NCBI GenBank assembly: GCA_964036195.1
Contig: OZ038450.1
Coordinates: 11,472,701 to 11,536,700, forward strand
Origin: Sphaerolaimus hirsutus
Lineage: Eukaryota > Nematoda > Chromadorea > Monhysterida > Sphaerolaimidae
Length of the DNA: 64,000 bases
Reading direction: 5' to 3'
Part shown: positions 35,552 to 46,550 of the stretch, one piece after another
Layout: each line of letters opens with the position of its first letter
Position numbering within the stretch: position 1 is the stretch's first letter
Position numbers and translations under genes: made by a program
Notes under the pieces: generated by a model
Databases searched by the model: none
Told to the model about the DNA's origin: nothing
The model's input: the letters and a program-made list of their open reading frames with translations, nothing else

Positions 35552-36020
35552 CAGAGTTGTTAGAATTACTGAACTTTTTTCAAAAGTATATGTTTATGTA
35601 CGTATTGTATGTTTACTCACCACAAAGTACAGAAAATGTAAAATACTTTTTTTACTCGTACTTGTGCGTAAAGGTGAGTAAAATACTTTTTTCCCAAGGA
35701 AAATGTAAAAGCGAGTACTTTTCCCCTGGAAAACGTATTTTTACACTTATTTTTACATGTGAGGGTGAGTTTTACACTGAAAGACACAATATATGTCATT
35801 TTTAGTGATTATTTAGTATTCTTTAGAAAAATGCTATGATTTCTTCAAAACTGTACTATTTTAGCAACAAAAAATACATTTTCTCTGTATGCGTGTACGT
35901 TTAAAATGTACGCGTAAAAGTAAGTACATTACTTTTTGAAAAAGTATATGTAAATGTATTTGCCGCGTACTCGCGTACGCGTATTTTTCGAGTAAATGTA
36001 CGTACATTTTAACAACTGTG
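35552..36020. mobile_element. hAT-type element, CAGAGTTGTTAAAA family
   Basis: 469 bp, ends CAGAGTTGTTAGAATTACTG and TTTTAACAACTGTG, perfect 8-bp duplication ttgttcag (35544-35551, 36021-36028). Repeat-rich interior without coding potential. Confidence 0.9.
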
Positions 36021-36089
36021 TTGTTCAGTTGTATGTCCATCATTTGACTCAACCTATCGTAAATAATACCTACCATTTTTGCTGAATGT

Positions 36090-36290
36090 ATACCGAGTGG
36101 AGCGCACACTGCACAGAATCCTACCATAATTCAATGAATAAGGTAGTGTGATAAATTTCATAATTATTTATTCCATAGCAAAAACGCAATATACCTAATC
36201 AAAAAACTGTAAATTTTTTGGATCATTATTCAGATGGGTTATGGTGGGTTTCCATGCAAAGTGTGATGTCCGTCCAGTATACCTAACATG
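36090..36290. mobile_element. Diverged CTCGGCGGAC-family copy
   Basis: Inner blocks ATCCTACCATAATTC and GGTTATGGTGGGTTTCCATG and the tip GATGTCCGTCCAGTATAC match 12170-12354. The left tip (ACCGAGTGGAGCGCAC) is degraded. Confidence 0.6.
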
Positions 36291-36827
36291 AATATATTTA
36301 TTATATGTAATTAACATTGTTTGAGAGAAAAATGTTTGGTAGACATGACCTCACCCACTTAAGTTTTTTCATCACTGTCCCAGATTCAACTTCCATCCGA
36401 GAGGTTCAATCGTGCTTTTGGATACCGTTAGGAGAATTAACGTTTCATATGCATTTTTTACACTAGCACGGTAGAGCAAAGTCGACCGTATTCACATGTA
36501 ATTACGATATAAGCGCACAAATTACGAGGCGACCAGGATCTGATGTTACATTTCTTGTTAAGCCGTCACCTGGGGTAAACCGCGTGTAATAGTTTTTGAT
36601 ATGATTTGATTTGATCAACACAACGAATGAACACTGTCCTACGAACTCAGAGTTGAACCGGCTGGTTACAGGTCTCGAAATTGGATTACATCTCTGCAGT
36701 TAATCCGCATAAACTAGGGAACCTTGCGTGCGCAAAAACATAAAAATATTTATTAAAAAAACAAATGGAGCAAGCAAGCATTAATGAAAGAACGCGCAAT
36801 TGACTACTTGGTTGCACGACGACCCAC
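36291..36827. other. No feature seen
   Basis: AT-rich presumed intron; no exon, RNA gene or paired repeat recognised. Confidence 0.3.
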
Positions 36828-37279
36828 TAGAGATGTTAAAAGTACTGAAATTTTTTCTAATAAATGTAAACGTAAAGTATTTGATTTTTACTCACCCCTC
36901 AGTACAGAAAACGTAAAGTGGTTTTTTTACTTTTACGCTGCGTCAAACGTAAATACCAGCATTTTTACTCAGAGAAAACGTAAAAGCAAACATTTTTTGA
37001 TTTTGTAACTAGGAAGACGTTAAAATTAGTAAAACCAAAACCGAAATCCCAACTTTTCATTTACGCTGCCATTTTTGTAGCCGTTTCATCTCACCTCAGT
37101 GGTTTTTGCTTTTTATGCACTCCAACAAATTTTCTCAATTACGTTTTCTGTACTCGCATACTTTCAAAAAGTACGCGAGTACGTGCCGATATTTTTTCAG
37201 GATCAAACATAAACGTATTTACGCAGTACTCGAGTATATGTATTCATCGAGTAAACGTAAATACGTTTTAACAACTATG
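36828..37279. mobile_element. hAT-type element beside a splice donor
   Basis: Left end TAGAGATGTTAAAAGTACTG, right end TTTTAACAACTATG; same family as 9987-10530. No target duplication is visible. Its right edge lies 8 bp from the donor (37287) of the exon at 37288-37640, so it inserted in the first bases of the intron. Confidence 0.75.
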
Positions 37280-37287
37280 CTGCGCAC

Positions 37288-37640
37288 CGGCTAGACTTCC
37301 TGGACCCGTCCTGGCTGGCGGCGGGCAGGCCGAGCGTGCTGGCGATCATGTTGTGCAGCGAAGACGCGCGCTTGCCCCAGTGCAGCGAGTCTAGCACGCG
37401 CACGCTGCCGGCGCCGCCGCCGCCGCTGCCACCCACGCCGGGCGAGTTCGAGTTGATGCTGTCGGTGGTGTCGGCGCGCGCCCGCTCCATGGTGCCGCTG
37501 CCTCCGGTGGTGGCCTGGCGGTGCAGCCGCGGCCTGATCTCCTTGTGCGATTGGCACTGCCACCTGCCGCCCGAGCCGACCGCGTGCTTCTGATAGTGCT
37601 GTTGAATGCTGGTCATTGCGTCTGCGTGCACCGGTCTGTT
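37288..37640 (-). CDS. Candidate 5' exon of the C2-domain gene
   Basis: GC-rich frame on the strand of the C2 gene: MTSIQQHYQKHAVGSGGRWQ, then KEIRPRLHRQATTGGSGT, a Gly-rich run, VRVLDSLHWGKRASSLHNMI and a donor CG|GTGCGC at 37287. The start is unclear: either an acceptor near 37600 or the ATG at 37617. Codon bias is strong and the other frames lack it. Composition (Ser/Gly/Arg-rich, low complexity) suits an N-terminal linker. The phase does not fit directly to the 19.0 kb exon, so at least one exon is missing between them or these belong to different transcripts. Confidence 0.55.
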
Positions 37641-37779
37641 CCGAAATTCCGAAATCCGCAATTTTTCATAAAAACGGCCAAAGATAAGCGATTGGTACGT
37701 ATTCTCATGCACAGAATGAAGGACGCGGCTATCTGAAACGTTGCCAGCATTATAATAGGTAGCTTAGAAATCGGACCGC

Positions 37780-38153
37780 GGTAGCTAGGCAAATCTTAAT
37801 ATGTATATCGTGGACGGGCGCGCGGCTAAGCATTGGTTCGCTAAGCCGCGCTCGCAGAGAAGCATCAGACGCCGGATGGGAAAAAAGCAGTAGAAAGGCG
37901 GCTGGAAGAGGCGGCAATGGGGCTATCCACGGGCCGTCGTTGCCGGCGGCAGGAAGGAATCGGCGCTCATTGCCCGCAATGCGTCTAGCGTCGCGGCTGC
38001 GCGGTCGCGGCCGTTGCCGTGCTGCCGAGAGCGGCCGCGCGGCAGCTTTTTGATACATCGATGCGGGCCGCGCCAACGCTCGGCGACGCGGTCAGCGCTA
38101 GGCCGCCGCCGCGCAGCCCACATGGACGCGACTCACGTACGCTAAGGTAAGTA
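37780..38153. other. CpG-rich patch with strong + strand donor
   Basis: CpG-dense stretch ending in CTAAG|GTAAGT at 38153/38154, a consensus donor on the + strand. No long frame precedes it (an ATG at 38122 reaches a stop after seven codons). It may be a non-coding first exon, or the promoter of a - strand transcript. Confidence 0.3.
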
Positions 38154-38370
38154 ATTGTGAGAAATGTTATTCTCTAGTGGCGGAGCGCGTTCTGTTCAGA
38201 GGTTTATCAGCACGCTATTGATATTTTTAAAGGTTGTAGTGAAGGCTAGGCTTACCGCTGATACCGTTCTAAACCCATTTACGATAAATGTAATGAACGA
38301 GCATATGTAATCTTTTTGGAAGTTGAGACGGTAGTATGGGCACGCGGCGCACTACATAAATGAGAATATA

Positions 38371-38617
38371 CTCGGCGGACCACATGCTATGCAATTTTTT
38401 GAAGGAAACACCTCATCGCGTCATCGTTTAAAATATAAAAATTATTCCAGCAACAAAAGAAAAAACTTTCCAGGAAAAAACATTCATCGCTTGAACTGGA
38501 CTCCGCCTTTTTATTTTTACAATATTTTTTTGTGAAAGTGGACACCTAAGTATCCTGCCTGCGCGTTATCGACCAAGACATAAGTAATTTTGGGCGCATA
38601 CTTTGCGATCCGCCGAG
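38371..38617. mobile_element. CTCGGCGGAC element, left half of an inverted pair
   Basis: 247 bp, TA-flanked, tips CTCGGCGGACC and ATCCGCCGAG. The interior (TGAAGGAAACACCTCAT to TAATTTTGGGCGCATAC) is repeated in reverse by 38624-38876. Confidence 0.75.
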
Positions 38618-38623
38618 TATATA

Positions 38624-38876
38624 CTCGACGGACCGCAAAGTATGCACCCAAAATTATTTTTGTCTTGGTCGATAACGCGCGAGCTGGATACTTATGTATG
38701 CACTTTCACAAAAAGAAAAAAAAATTTAAGAAAAGGCGGAGTCGCGTAAAAAACGAGGAATGTTTTTTTTCCGAAATGTTTTTTCTTTTTTTGTTGGAAT
38801 TATTTTTATTTTTTAATGATGACGTCATGATGGAGTGTTTTCTTCAGAAAAAATGTATAGCATGCGGTCCGCCGAG
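38624..38876. mobile_element. CTCGGCGGAC element, right half of an inverted pair
   Basis: 253 bp, tips CTCGACGGACC and GGTCCGCCGAG, opposite orientation to 38371-38617 and separated from it by only TATATA. A third copy of this interior is at 62795-63050. Confidence 0.75.
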
Positions 38877-38882
38877 TATACC

Positions 38883-40794
38883 TAATATTAACTTCTCTTG
38901 AGCGCATCCCGGCATTATCTACATTGCCCACTGCTATCGGCGATCGGCCACTGTCAATTGTGTGGTGTTGTTATGATAGGATAGGTAGATGGAGATTACA
39001 CCTTATTCGCGAATCGTCTACGCCGTCGTATCTTAATATCAGTAGCCAACTAATTGTTACCCGCTCCCGCGCCCACACAAAAGCACCCGGCTCTGGGGGC
39101 TTCGGTAGAGACCACAAATTGTTCCAGTTAGTGTTCAAAAAGGGATATTTTTTGGAAAATATAATTAAATATTATTCAGGACATATCTCATTATATAAAA
39201 AAACCTAAATAACCTTTTTAAAAAATCTGGAAAATCATAAATAAATATAGGTAAATCCTACGTTGTTGAGAGAGATTTTTATGTTTTTCTAAATTTCAAT
39301 AAACTACTCAAATTTATGGAGTCTACTTATCTACTTAGTAATAAACTACTACAAATTTATCACTCAAATCTCTCCGAAAAATCCTTAAAAAATGATTGTT
39401 TTTGATCTCATTCTTTACATTTTCTGATACTTTTAATATAAATCTCTCAGAGATTTTTGGAACGCTAGATGCAGTATAAGTGCTAATAAAACAGGCCCTT
39501 TGCATGTAGGTACTCACCCAATTCTCTCAGTGAAATAAATGCATAGATGTGGGCATCCAATGGCCCTACAAACACTAGTTGACAATACAAAATGTTTTAA
39601 CTGGTTCCGATCCCAATCCAAAGCTTGCTGACGAGTGACACCACACATTCTATTGTATAAAAACACATAAATATAAATACTTCACGCTGGCTTCGTACAT
39701 ACCCCAATATTTTCTCAACACGACAGCTTCATTTGCAACGTGATTCAACACTCTCGCATTCGAACGTCGTTCGTCGGCTCGCCGGCAAGCTTTGTATTGG
39801 GCTGGGAATTAGTTGACATTTGATGTCGTCGTCAACTAGCGTGTGGGCGCCCCATGCCGCCCCCTTCGTTTCAGTGCAGGTGACACTGTCATTATCCCGT
39901 TTGTAATTATACGAGCGACTGCGAACGAACGCCTACGCATTTATTATACAAAAACCGTGATATTCATTTTTGAATTAATTTCATAAAGGTGCAAATACGT
40001 AATTAGTTTCACACGGAATAGTGGTCTGGTAAAAGTAAAAACAAAAAATCTGGACAGTTTTGTCGATTTTGTAGGTTATCAATTTGTAGTTTAGGTATAG
40101 AATATAGGTAAATGTATGTATTTACGTAAGATAACTATTGGCGCACTTAAATGCGCGAGTCTCCGCGCTGGGCGAGGAAAGAATGACCGATCGCGTGTTT
40201 CTGCACAGGTGACACAACGCAAAGCTGCTCGCATAACGAAATGTGCAATTCACTGAGCCGTCTGCATCAAGTTGGCACCTCGCTTCTCGTATGAGCATTC
40301 TGTCCCTTCGCGGTGGGACAGATTTCGCACAGGAGACGGTTCGTACGAATACTACGCACCGCGGACCGCATGCTACACATTTTAGTGAGGGATCATCGTT
40401 CATAAAAGCAAAATTGTTCAACAACTCAACAATTTTTTTCTGCGAAAATGTGCACACAAGTGTTAGGTTGGCGCGTTGTTGCGTAGGATATAAATATACC
40501 TATGTGCGCAGGTCAACCGTACTGTCCGCAGAGTTATATACTAATTTAAACGGTGGCCTCACACGCGCACAGTCTCACACCCGCAGTTGTGGTTCGAGAC
40601 AATTGCAACCTTCTAGTTGTGCAGAAATTGTGACTTTTCGCAGCAGAAACACGTTTTATTACGACCCGATGCACCATTTTTACTTTTACTCAGTCACTCG
40701 CCCACGCTGTTTAATAATGCCACAAGCTATTGTGCTTGTGTATTTCAGCTCACTGTGAATTTATAAGCTACGCATTGCTCAACTTTAGTGATAG
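38883..40794. other. No confident feature
   Basis: Mixed AT-rich DNA. 40355-40450 has GCGGACCGCATGCTACACA, a fragment of the CTCGGCGGAC family. 39823-39856 has AGTTGACATTTGATGTCG and GTCAACTAGCGTGTGGGCGC, like an end of the 1047-1338 family. No exon recognised. Confidence 0.35.
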
Positions 40795-40796
40795 AA

Positions 40797-41070
40797 AAGT
40801 GCCAGAAGAAATGGCGCCATGGCGCCATTCAATATAATGACGCCACAGAAAAGGGAGCTAGGCACCAATGGCCATGGTGCCTTCTGAACAAATGGCTCCA
40901 GAGGGTGCCATAAACAATGGCGCCAACAGATTGGCGCGTGCAAAAAATGGCGCCAGGCGCCACTCAAAACAATAACACCGGGTGCCAGAGAAAAGGGCGC
41001 CAGACGCCAACGGCGCCATGGCGTTGGCGCTCTTTGGCGCCGTTAAAGGGCGGAATTCCAACACTAATCA
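40797..41070. repeat. GGCGCCATGG-rich repeat, third copy
   Basis: Dense ATGGCGCCATGGCGCC-type palindromes over about 270 bp, as at 21.2 and 21.9 kb. Confidence 0.5.
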
Positions 41071-41169
41071 ACTTCCACACGACCGTGCCGGGAGGTGCTC
41101 GCCATTCTACCTCGCAATCCCAGTGGATGTGATCAGTATGGAAATGAACGAATTCACAAAAAATAAATA

Positions 41170-41420
41170 CCGTATTTCCTCGAAATACCCCCCCCCCCTT
41201 TAAAATGGGCACTATGAATTTGTGGTCCGGGAAATGCATAACAGACGTTCAAAACACTTACTGTGTTACGTTAGAACATCGTTTATACCATCTAGGTACA
41301 TCCTTATAAAAGGCTGTAAAAACTTATTAATGGTGGTTATTGTTGCATTTTTCACGTTTTTCTCTCAAAATGTTCACTATGAAAAAATAAACCCCCGGGG
41401 GGTAATTCGAGGAAATGCGG
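41170..41420. mobile_element. CCGTATTTCCTCGAAATACC element, TA-flanked
   Basis: 251 bp, TA on each side, with C-run and family core. The right end reads TAATTCGAGGAAATGCGG. Confidence 0.85.
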
Positions 41421-41541
41421 TAATCAAAAAAAATTATAATGAATAAATGTAGTATAAAGAAACCAAGGGAACCGAGTGACAACTAAGACAACAACAACAA
41501 AAATAGAATAATTAGAAGAAAAAACGAAGCTACGTGAACTG

Positions 41542-41667
41542 ACACTGTAGATGCCGCTCTGAGAACGATGTGTCTGTGGGTGCGATTTAGCGCCTCGGCG
41601 ACCGAGCTGGTAGAGCGGGCCAGGGCGCCCACACTCGTGCGTCTGCTCGCCCCAGTGCCCGCCTGGC
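41542..41667 (-). CDS. Possible exon, C2-gene strand
   Basis: GC-rich - strand frame after a pyrimidine-rich acceptor (CAG at 41668): RRTSVGALARSTSSVAEALN and about 15 more residues to a possible donor. Too short to recognise. Strand and composition fit another 5' exon of the C2 gene. Confidence 0.35.
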
Positions 41668-41879
41668 GTCGACTCGACACATTGTAAAACGACAGGATTA
41701 GTGCCGAGAATCCAACAAAGTTGTACATTTCAATTTTTTTATCATAAAAAGTTACGGCTGTTCTTATCTTGAATTAATATTCATGTGCCGCTATACCTCC
41801 ACATACAGCGGATGAATTTTCGGTTGAAACGTAACTATGCCGGATTTCCGACACACTCGTGTCTAGGGGACAATGTGAG

Positions 41880-42010
41880 GAGTCGGATCCAATGCGCGCG
41901 GCACGTGGTCGCGCTTGTGCTGCATGGTGTACTGGCGCTGCAGTCGACGACCCACCACGGCCGTCGACTCGGCCACCGCGGCGAGAGCCTCCTGCACGGG
42001 TTGCACGGCG
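41880..42010 (-). CDS. Possible exon, C2-gene strand
   Basis: After an acceptor-like CCCGTGCAG the - strand frame reads EALAAVAESTAVVGRRLQRQ then YTMQHKRDHVPRALD. Codon bias supports coding, but the donor is not clear. Not recognised. Confidence 0.35.
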
Positions 42011-42125
42011 TACGTACAACAAGCAACTCGAGAACGTGTTATAGGAAACGTGTGCACGATTTAATAAACAGATGACGGCGTCGGCAGCAAAGGGCAGTAT
42101 TCCCATGCTCAAATCAACTCAAATA

Positions 42126-42255
42126 CAGTATTTCCTCGATATCACCCTAGGATGTTTATTTTTCAGAGAGCAAATTTTGAGCTGAATGAATGGGGTATTT
42201 CGAGGGGAGATGCACTATTCGAGGGTGGGGGTATTTCGAGGGTGGGGAAATACGG
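42126..42255. mobile_element. Short CCGTATTTCCTCG element, TA-flanked
   Basis: 130 bp with ends CAGTATTTCCTCGATATCACC and GGTGGGGAAATACGG, TA on each side. It lacks the family core. Confidence 0.75.
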
Positions 42256-42589
42256 TAACTGAATCACAAAGTTTCTCTGCTTGAATGGAACCCATATGTC
42301 CAATGTCTGTCAAATCTACATTTAATTAAATTGCAGGAGACACAGAAAGCTACACAAAACACGTGCCAAGTGGATTGATCCTTGCACCTGGCTTGCTACA
42401 CTGCCACGCATCAACACGCCGGAAACACTTCGCGTTTCCGTCGCGGTCAAGCTCTTACTTATCAGTATTTACAATTCGACAACGTTCATCTGTCTGGAAT
42501 TTGTACGTTCTGTCCCTGCCCCGCGCCCTACGCAATAGTTCAGTCGGTCCAGTCGGTTCAGTCAGTGGGTTTGGAAAAAGTTGAACAAA

Positions 42590-42990
42590 AACTGACGCGC
42601 GCGGAGTCTGTGCAGAACATGTTGGGTCCATTGGTCGCGCTGCCCGACGCCCTGACGCCAGGCGACTGCTGCAGCAGTGACATGTCGCTCCAATGGTCGC
42701 TGCCGACCGGTGGCGCGTCCCTCCCGCCGCGATCCCTCGCTTTGTTAGAGCTAATGCACGGCGCCCGTTATTAGCCGGGTATTATTCTGATTGAAAGCCG
42801 GTCCGACAGTATTATTTAGTTTGGTAGCCTGATGTGTTATAGTTAGAGAGGAGGCGCCGGCTCGCGAAGGCCGCGCGAGCGCATGCGCTGCTCTGCACCG
42901 CTGGACGCGCGGCCGCGCTGCGCTGGTGTTCGCTTGGAAGCAGGCTATTCGCGTACGGCCGCATCACCAGCCGACCGGCACGCCGCCCAG
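42590..42990. other. CpG-rich patch
   Basis: GC-rich and CpG-rich, open in several frames, none recognisable (one + frame reads LGPLVALPDALTPGDCC). It lies upstream of the candidate 5' exons of the C2 gene on the - strand, so it could hold that gene's promoter. That is a guess from position. Confidence 0.3.
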
Positions 42991-43002
42991 ACAGAATATG
43001 CT

Positions 43003-43183
43003 GCCTGGTGCCATTCTCAGACCGTGGCAAATGTCTAATGTCATGCAAAGTGTCAAAAGTCATGTAAAATGCCCTGTAAATTGCCCTGTAAAATTGCAAC
43101 GCAAGGTATTTTGCGTGACTTCTGAGTTTTGACGCTGCATGACATTTCACGTTTTACATGGCATTTTACAGGGTATGGGAGTA
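43003..43183. mobile_element. CCCTGTAAA inverted-repeat element
   Basis: Ends GTGCCATTCTCAGACCGTG and TACAGGGTATGGGAGTACCC are diverged inverted copies. Inner blocks GTCATGCAAAGTGTCAAAAG and complement. Same family as 4890-5062. Confidence 0.6.
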
Positions 43184-43189
43184 CCCCCT

Positions 43190-43675
43190 GATGCCACTCC
43201 CAGACCCTGTAAAATTCCCAGCAAACTGTTAAATGCCATACAAAGTGTCAAAGGTAATGTAAATTGCATTGCAAAAAGTCAAATTTTATTTTTTTAAACC
43301 AGCCCTTAGCCATTTTACATGACTTTTGAGTCATTGACACTTTTCCATGGCATTTCACATGATTTTTGAGTCTTTGACACACTGCAGGGCATTTTACTCA
43401 ACTTTTGATTCTTTGTCATCTTGCAGGGAATTTTACTTGACTTTTGAGTCTTTGTCATTTTGCAGGGCATTTTATATGACTTTTGAGTCTTTGACACTTT
43501 GCAGGGAACTTTACATTACCTTTGAGTCTTTGATACCTTGCAGGGCATTTTACTCGACTTTTGAGTCTTTGTCACTTTGCAGGGAATTTTACATGACTTT
43601 TGAGTCTTTGACACATTGCATGACATTTGACGATTTTACAGCATGTTTTACCGGGTTCTGGGAGTACCCCCTGGC
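43190..43675. mobile_element. CCCTGTAAA element expanded by a 39-bp tandem repeat
   Basis: Ends TGCCACTCCCAGACCCTGT and CCGGGTTCTGGGAGTACCC are family tips. Between them, 43310-43640 holds about eight copies of a 39-bp unit (TTTTACATGACTTTTGAGTC then TTTGACACTTTGCAGGGAA, with small changes). Since 39 is divisible by three, long open frames arise on both strands; they are not genes. Confidence 0.8.
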
Positions 43676-44806
43676 GTGGCGGAATAAATACTGTTCAATA
43701 GAGTTATACACAGACAGTCCTACTCTTGCTAATTAACCTTTGTTGGCTTTGTTCTGTCTGTGACGCGATAAATATTTATATCATCATATTTTTATTGTTA
43801 TTCGGATTTTTGGAAACGAAAACGAGCAGATCCGAGCTCAATTCGTAATTTTTGTCTTCTACCTAAGTAAACTTTTCGACCCACTGTAATTCTGGGTAAC
43901 GGAAGGAACGGCCACGATGAAAATAGTAAAAACCAAAAGAGCGGTATTCTTATCGTAAATTTAGAAGCTATTCTTTTTCAGCCAGCATGCAGATAGAGAC
44001 AGAAGTCGTGGCCAGTACCAATGAGCGAATTGATACGAAACACAACATGGTGTATCCGCGCCATTCCCAAGAATTTAGAGTGGCATCAAAAAGGACATCA
44101 TTGTTCCTTGCTTACGTGGCAGATGAAGGGAACTTACCGTATTTCTTCTAATAGAGAAGCGTCGTTCTATTTGTTTCGTTAACTTTTTGCCTAGCTTTCT
44201 ATTTAGTGTGGCGTTCTATTGGAGGATGCCGATCTATTTTCCATACATTTTTCACACGTTTTTTTTCATGAGACCTAGTTTCATTTTTTATGAAGCTTGG
44301 GCATCAATTTTTATCATTTAGCATAAATTCAAACAACAAAACATGAAATCAAATACAATTCTAAATAATATTTTAAAACACTTTGAACGTTCAGACTGTC
44401 CATTTTCTGTCATATCTTTGTGTTTTGGCACCCTTCCAATATAATTGCTATAAAAATAATTAACCTTCAAACGGAAGAACTGACTAACTTTTGCAGGAAT
44501 ACTGTGGTGGGCCGAATAAAAAACAACAACAATACCATAAATATACTTCAGTGGCCTGACACTCAGCACGCGCAGTAAGGTATTTATGTCTCACGTTGGA
44601 AGTGTGCCAATGATAACAAAAGCATGAGAAATGTGAAAGAAATTATTTATGTGAGTACGTTAACGTACAAAGTTATAACTTTTTCGTCTTTTTACGAAAT
44701 ATCGTGGGCACTTTTCCAGTGTGAACCACCCGTGCAACGTGTAAAGTCACTGTAGTATACGTAATTATGAACAGTAATAGGTGAATGTGGGGGTGAATCC
44801 ACTTTA
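43676..44806. other. No gene seen; CCGTATTTCTTCTAATAG relic
   Basis: At 44137-44240, CCGTATTTCTTCTAATAGAG with GCGTTCTATTGGAGG is the left end of a 60424-type element without its right end. Rest AT-rich and featureless. Confidence 0.4.
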
Positions 44807-45200
44807 ACATGTTGTGTACTATAACATGTTGTGGAATCTGACATGCCGCCATGGGAATGTAACATGTTGTGGAATGTAACATGCCAAAACGTGAAAGTAA
44901 CATGTCCAGCGTGAAAGTAACATGCCAAAGCCAAAGGTGAATGTAACATGTGAAGTGTGAAAGTAACATGCCCTGCACAACCATTTGCAATGCATGTGTC
45001 ACATAGGAGTACTTGCTTGATAGTGCTATTGTTGCAAGAGACTATTGCAGTATTGTGAATTTGTAACAGAGTTGTGTATTCATAGTGATTGATTTTTGAT
45101 ATTATGATTGGTGAACCTGTGCAAATGATTAGGATTATAGTGGGTTGAATATTATTCATCAATATGAAAATTTATTTCACTAGATAAGTGCACAGCACAC

Positions 45201-45805
45201 TAGGGTTGGCAAACAATTTTTTTTTATTGCTGGGGAAAAATTTTTGGTACTCATGCTCACCATAAAATGCAAAAATTTTGTGCCCACACGCACAGTTTCA
45301 TGCAAGCAATACACCAGTTTCTTCTTTCCATGGCTTTTACAAGCAATTTTGTGGTGTAGCACCCATTTCTGTGTGCTTTTAAGCATGTAAGGTAGGCTGT
45401 GAATCATTGGGGAAGTATACACTGTTTTGCTATGTGTTTCATATCAAACATGAATTGAAATGCATCCATTTTCACTTCAAAAATGATTTTTATTGTGTTC
45501 TCAGCAAAAACATGCAATTTCTGCAAACAAAATTGCAAATGGTCCATGAAATTTTATTCACGCAGCAAATACAACAGTTTTATTACTTTTAAACTTCAAC
45601 ACTTTTAAGCATTTCCACAGTTCTACAGTACCTATATTACCACAGAAAGAATAACTGTGCATAACCTATCAATTCACATATCTTTTATTACTCTCAGAGG
45701 TGATTTTCGAGAAAATAGGACTAATTTTGACCTCAGCAATTTGTATTTGAAAAAATTGATTAAAAAACATTGGGGTTGTTAAAAAATCGATTTTTTCCAA
45801 CCCTA
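45201..45805. mobile_element. hAT-type element
   Basis: 605 bp, tips TAGGGTTGGCAAAC and TTTCCAACCCTA, perfect 8-bp duplication cagcacac (45193-45200, 45806-45813). No transposase frame. Confidence 0.92.
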
Positions 45806-46025
45806 CAGCACACACATACAACTTAGTAAATAGATTAGTACACATTACCAAAAAGATAAGAAAAATCAGCAACAAACATTCACAACTATCAATGTAAAAG
45901 TCGAAGCAAAATATTCAAATAACAAGTAAGTTTTAACAAAAAACGATATGTGCAAAAATTACCATCACAACAAAAAATCGTTATATTTTCCAAAATCACT
46001 TCCAAAAAAAAACATGCATTGCGAC

Positions 46026-46365
46026 CAGGGTTGGCAAAATCTCAGAAAAAAATAAAAAATAAAATAAAAATAAAATAGAAAATTAAAGAATAAAATAAAA
46101 ATAAAATGTAAAATTGAAGAATAAAATAAAAATAAAATACAATTTTAATAAAAATAAAATACAATTTTAGTAAAAAGAATTTTACTTAAATCAATCCTGG
46201 TCACAAACTAAAATAAAAAATAAATAAATAATAATAAAAAATGAAAAATTGAAGAATAAAATAAAAATAAAATGGAAAATTGAAGAATAAAATAAAAATA
46301 AAATACAATTTTAATAAAAATAAAATACAATTTTAGTAAAAAGAATTTTACTAAAACCAACCCTG
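46026..46365. mobile_element. hAT-type element of AAAATAAAAT repeats
   Basis: 340 bp, tips CAGGGTTGGCAAAATC and AAAACCAACCCTG, perfect 8-bp duplication attgcgac (46018-46025, 46366-46373). The interior is almost entirely AATAAAATAAAA variants, with the stretch up to TTTTAGTAAAAAGAATTTTA occurring twice. Confidence 0.93.
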
Positions 46366-46550
46366 ATTGCGACCACTTGTGCAGGGCATGTTAGGTTCAC
46401 GCTTCACATGTTACATTCATATTTGGCTTTGGCATGTTACTTTCACGCTGGACATGTTACTTTCACGTTTTGGCATGTTACACTCCACAACATGTTACAT
46501 TCCCATGGCGGCATGTCAGATTCCACAACATGTTATAGTACACAACATGT

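Larger units (their letters stand above)
44807..46550. mobile_element. Inverted-repeat element with AACATG repeats and two nested hATs
   Basis: Left arm (44807 to about 44993) and right arm (about 46010-46550) are inverted copies built from repeated GTAACATG units (ACATGTTGTGTACTATAAC, GGAATCTGACATGCCGCC). Two hAT-type elements with perfect target duplications (45201-45805 and 46026-46365) inserted later, the second within the right arm. Arms are nearly identical where alignable. Non-coding. Confidence 0.8.

Noticed and set aside
43347-43736. 129-codon repetitive protein-like frame on the + strand
   Set aside because: It is the translation of the 39-bp minisatellite; the opposite strand is open too.
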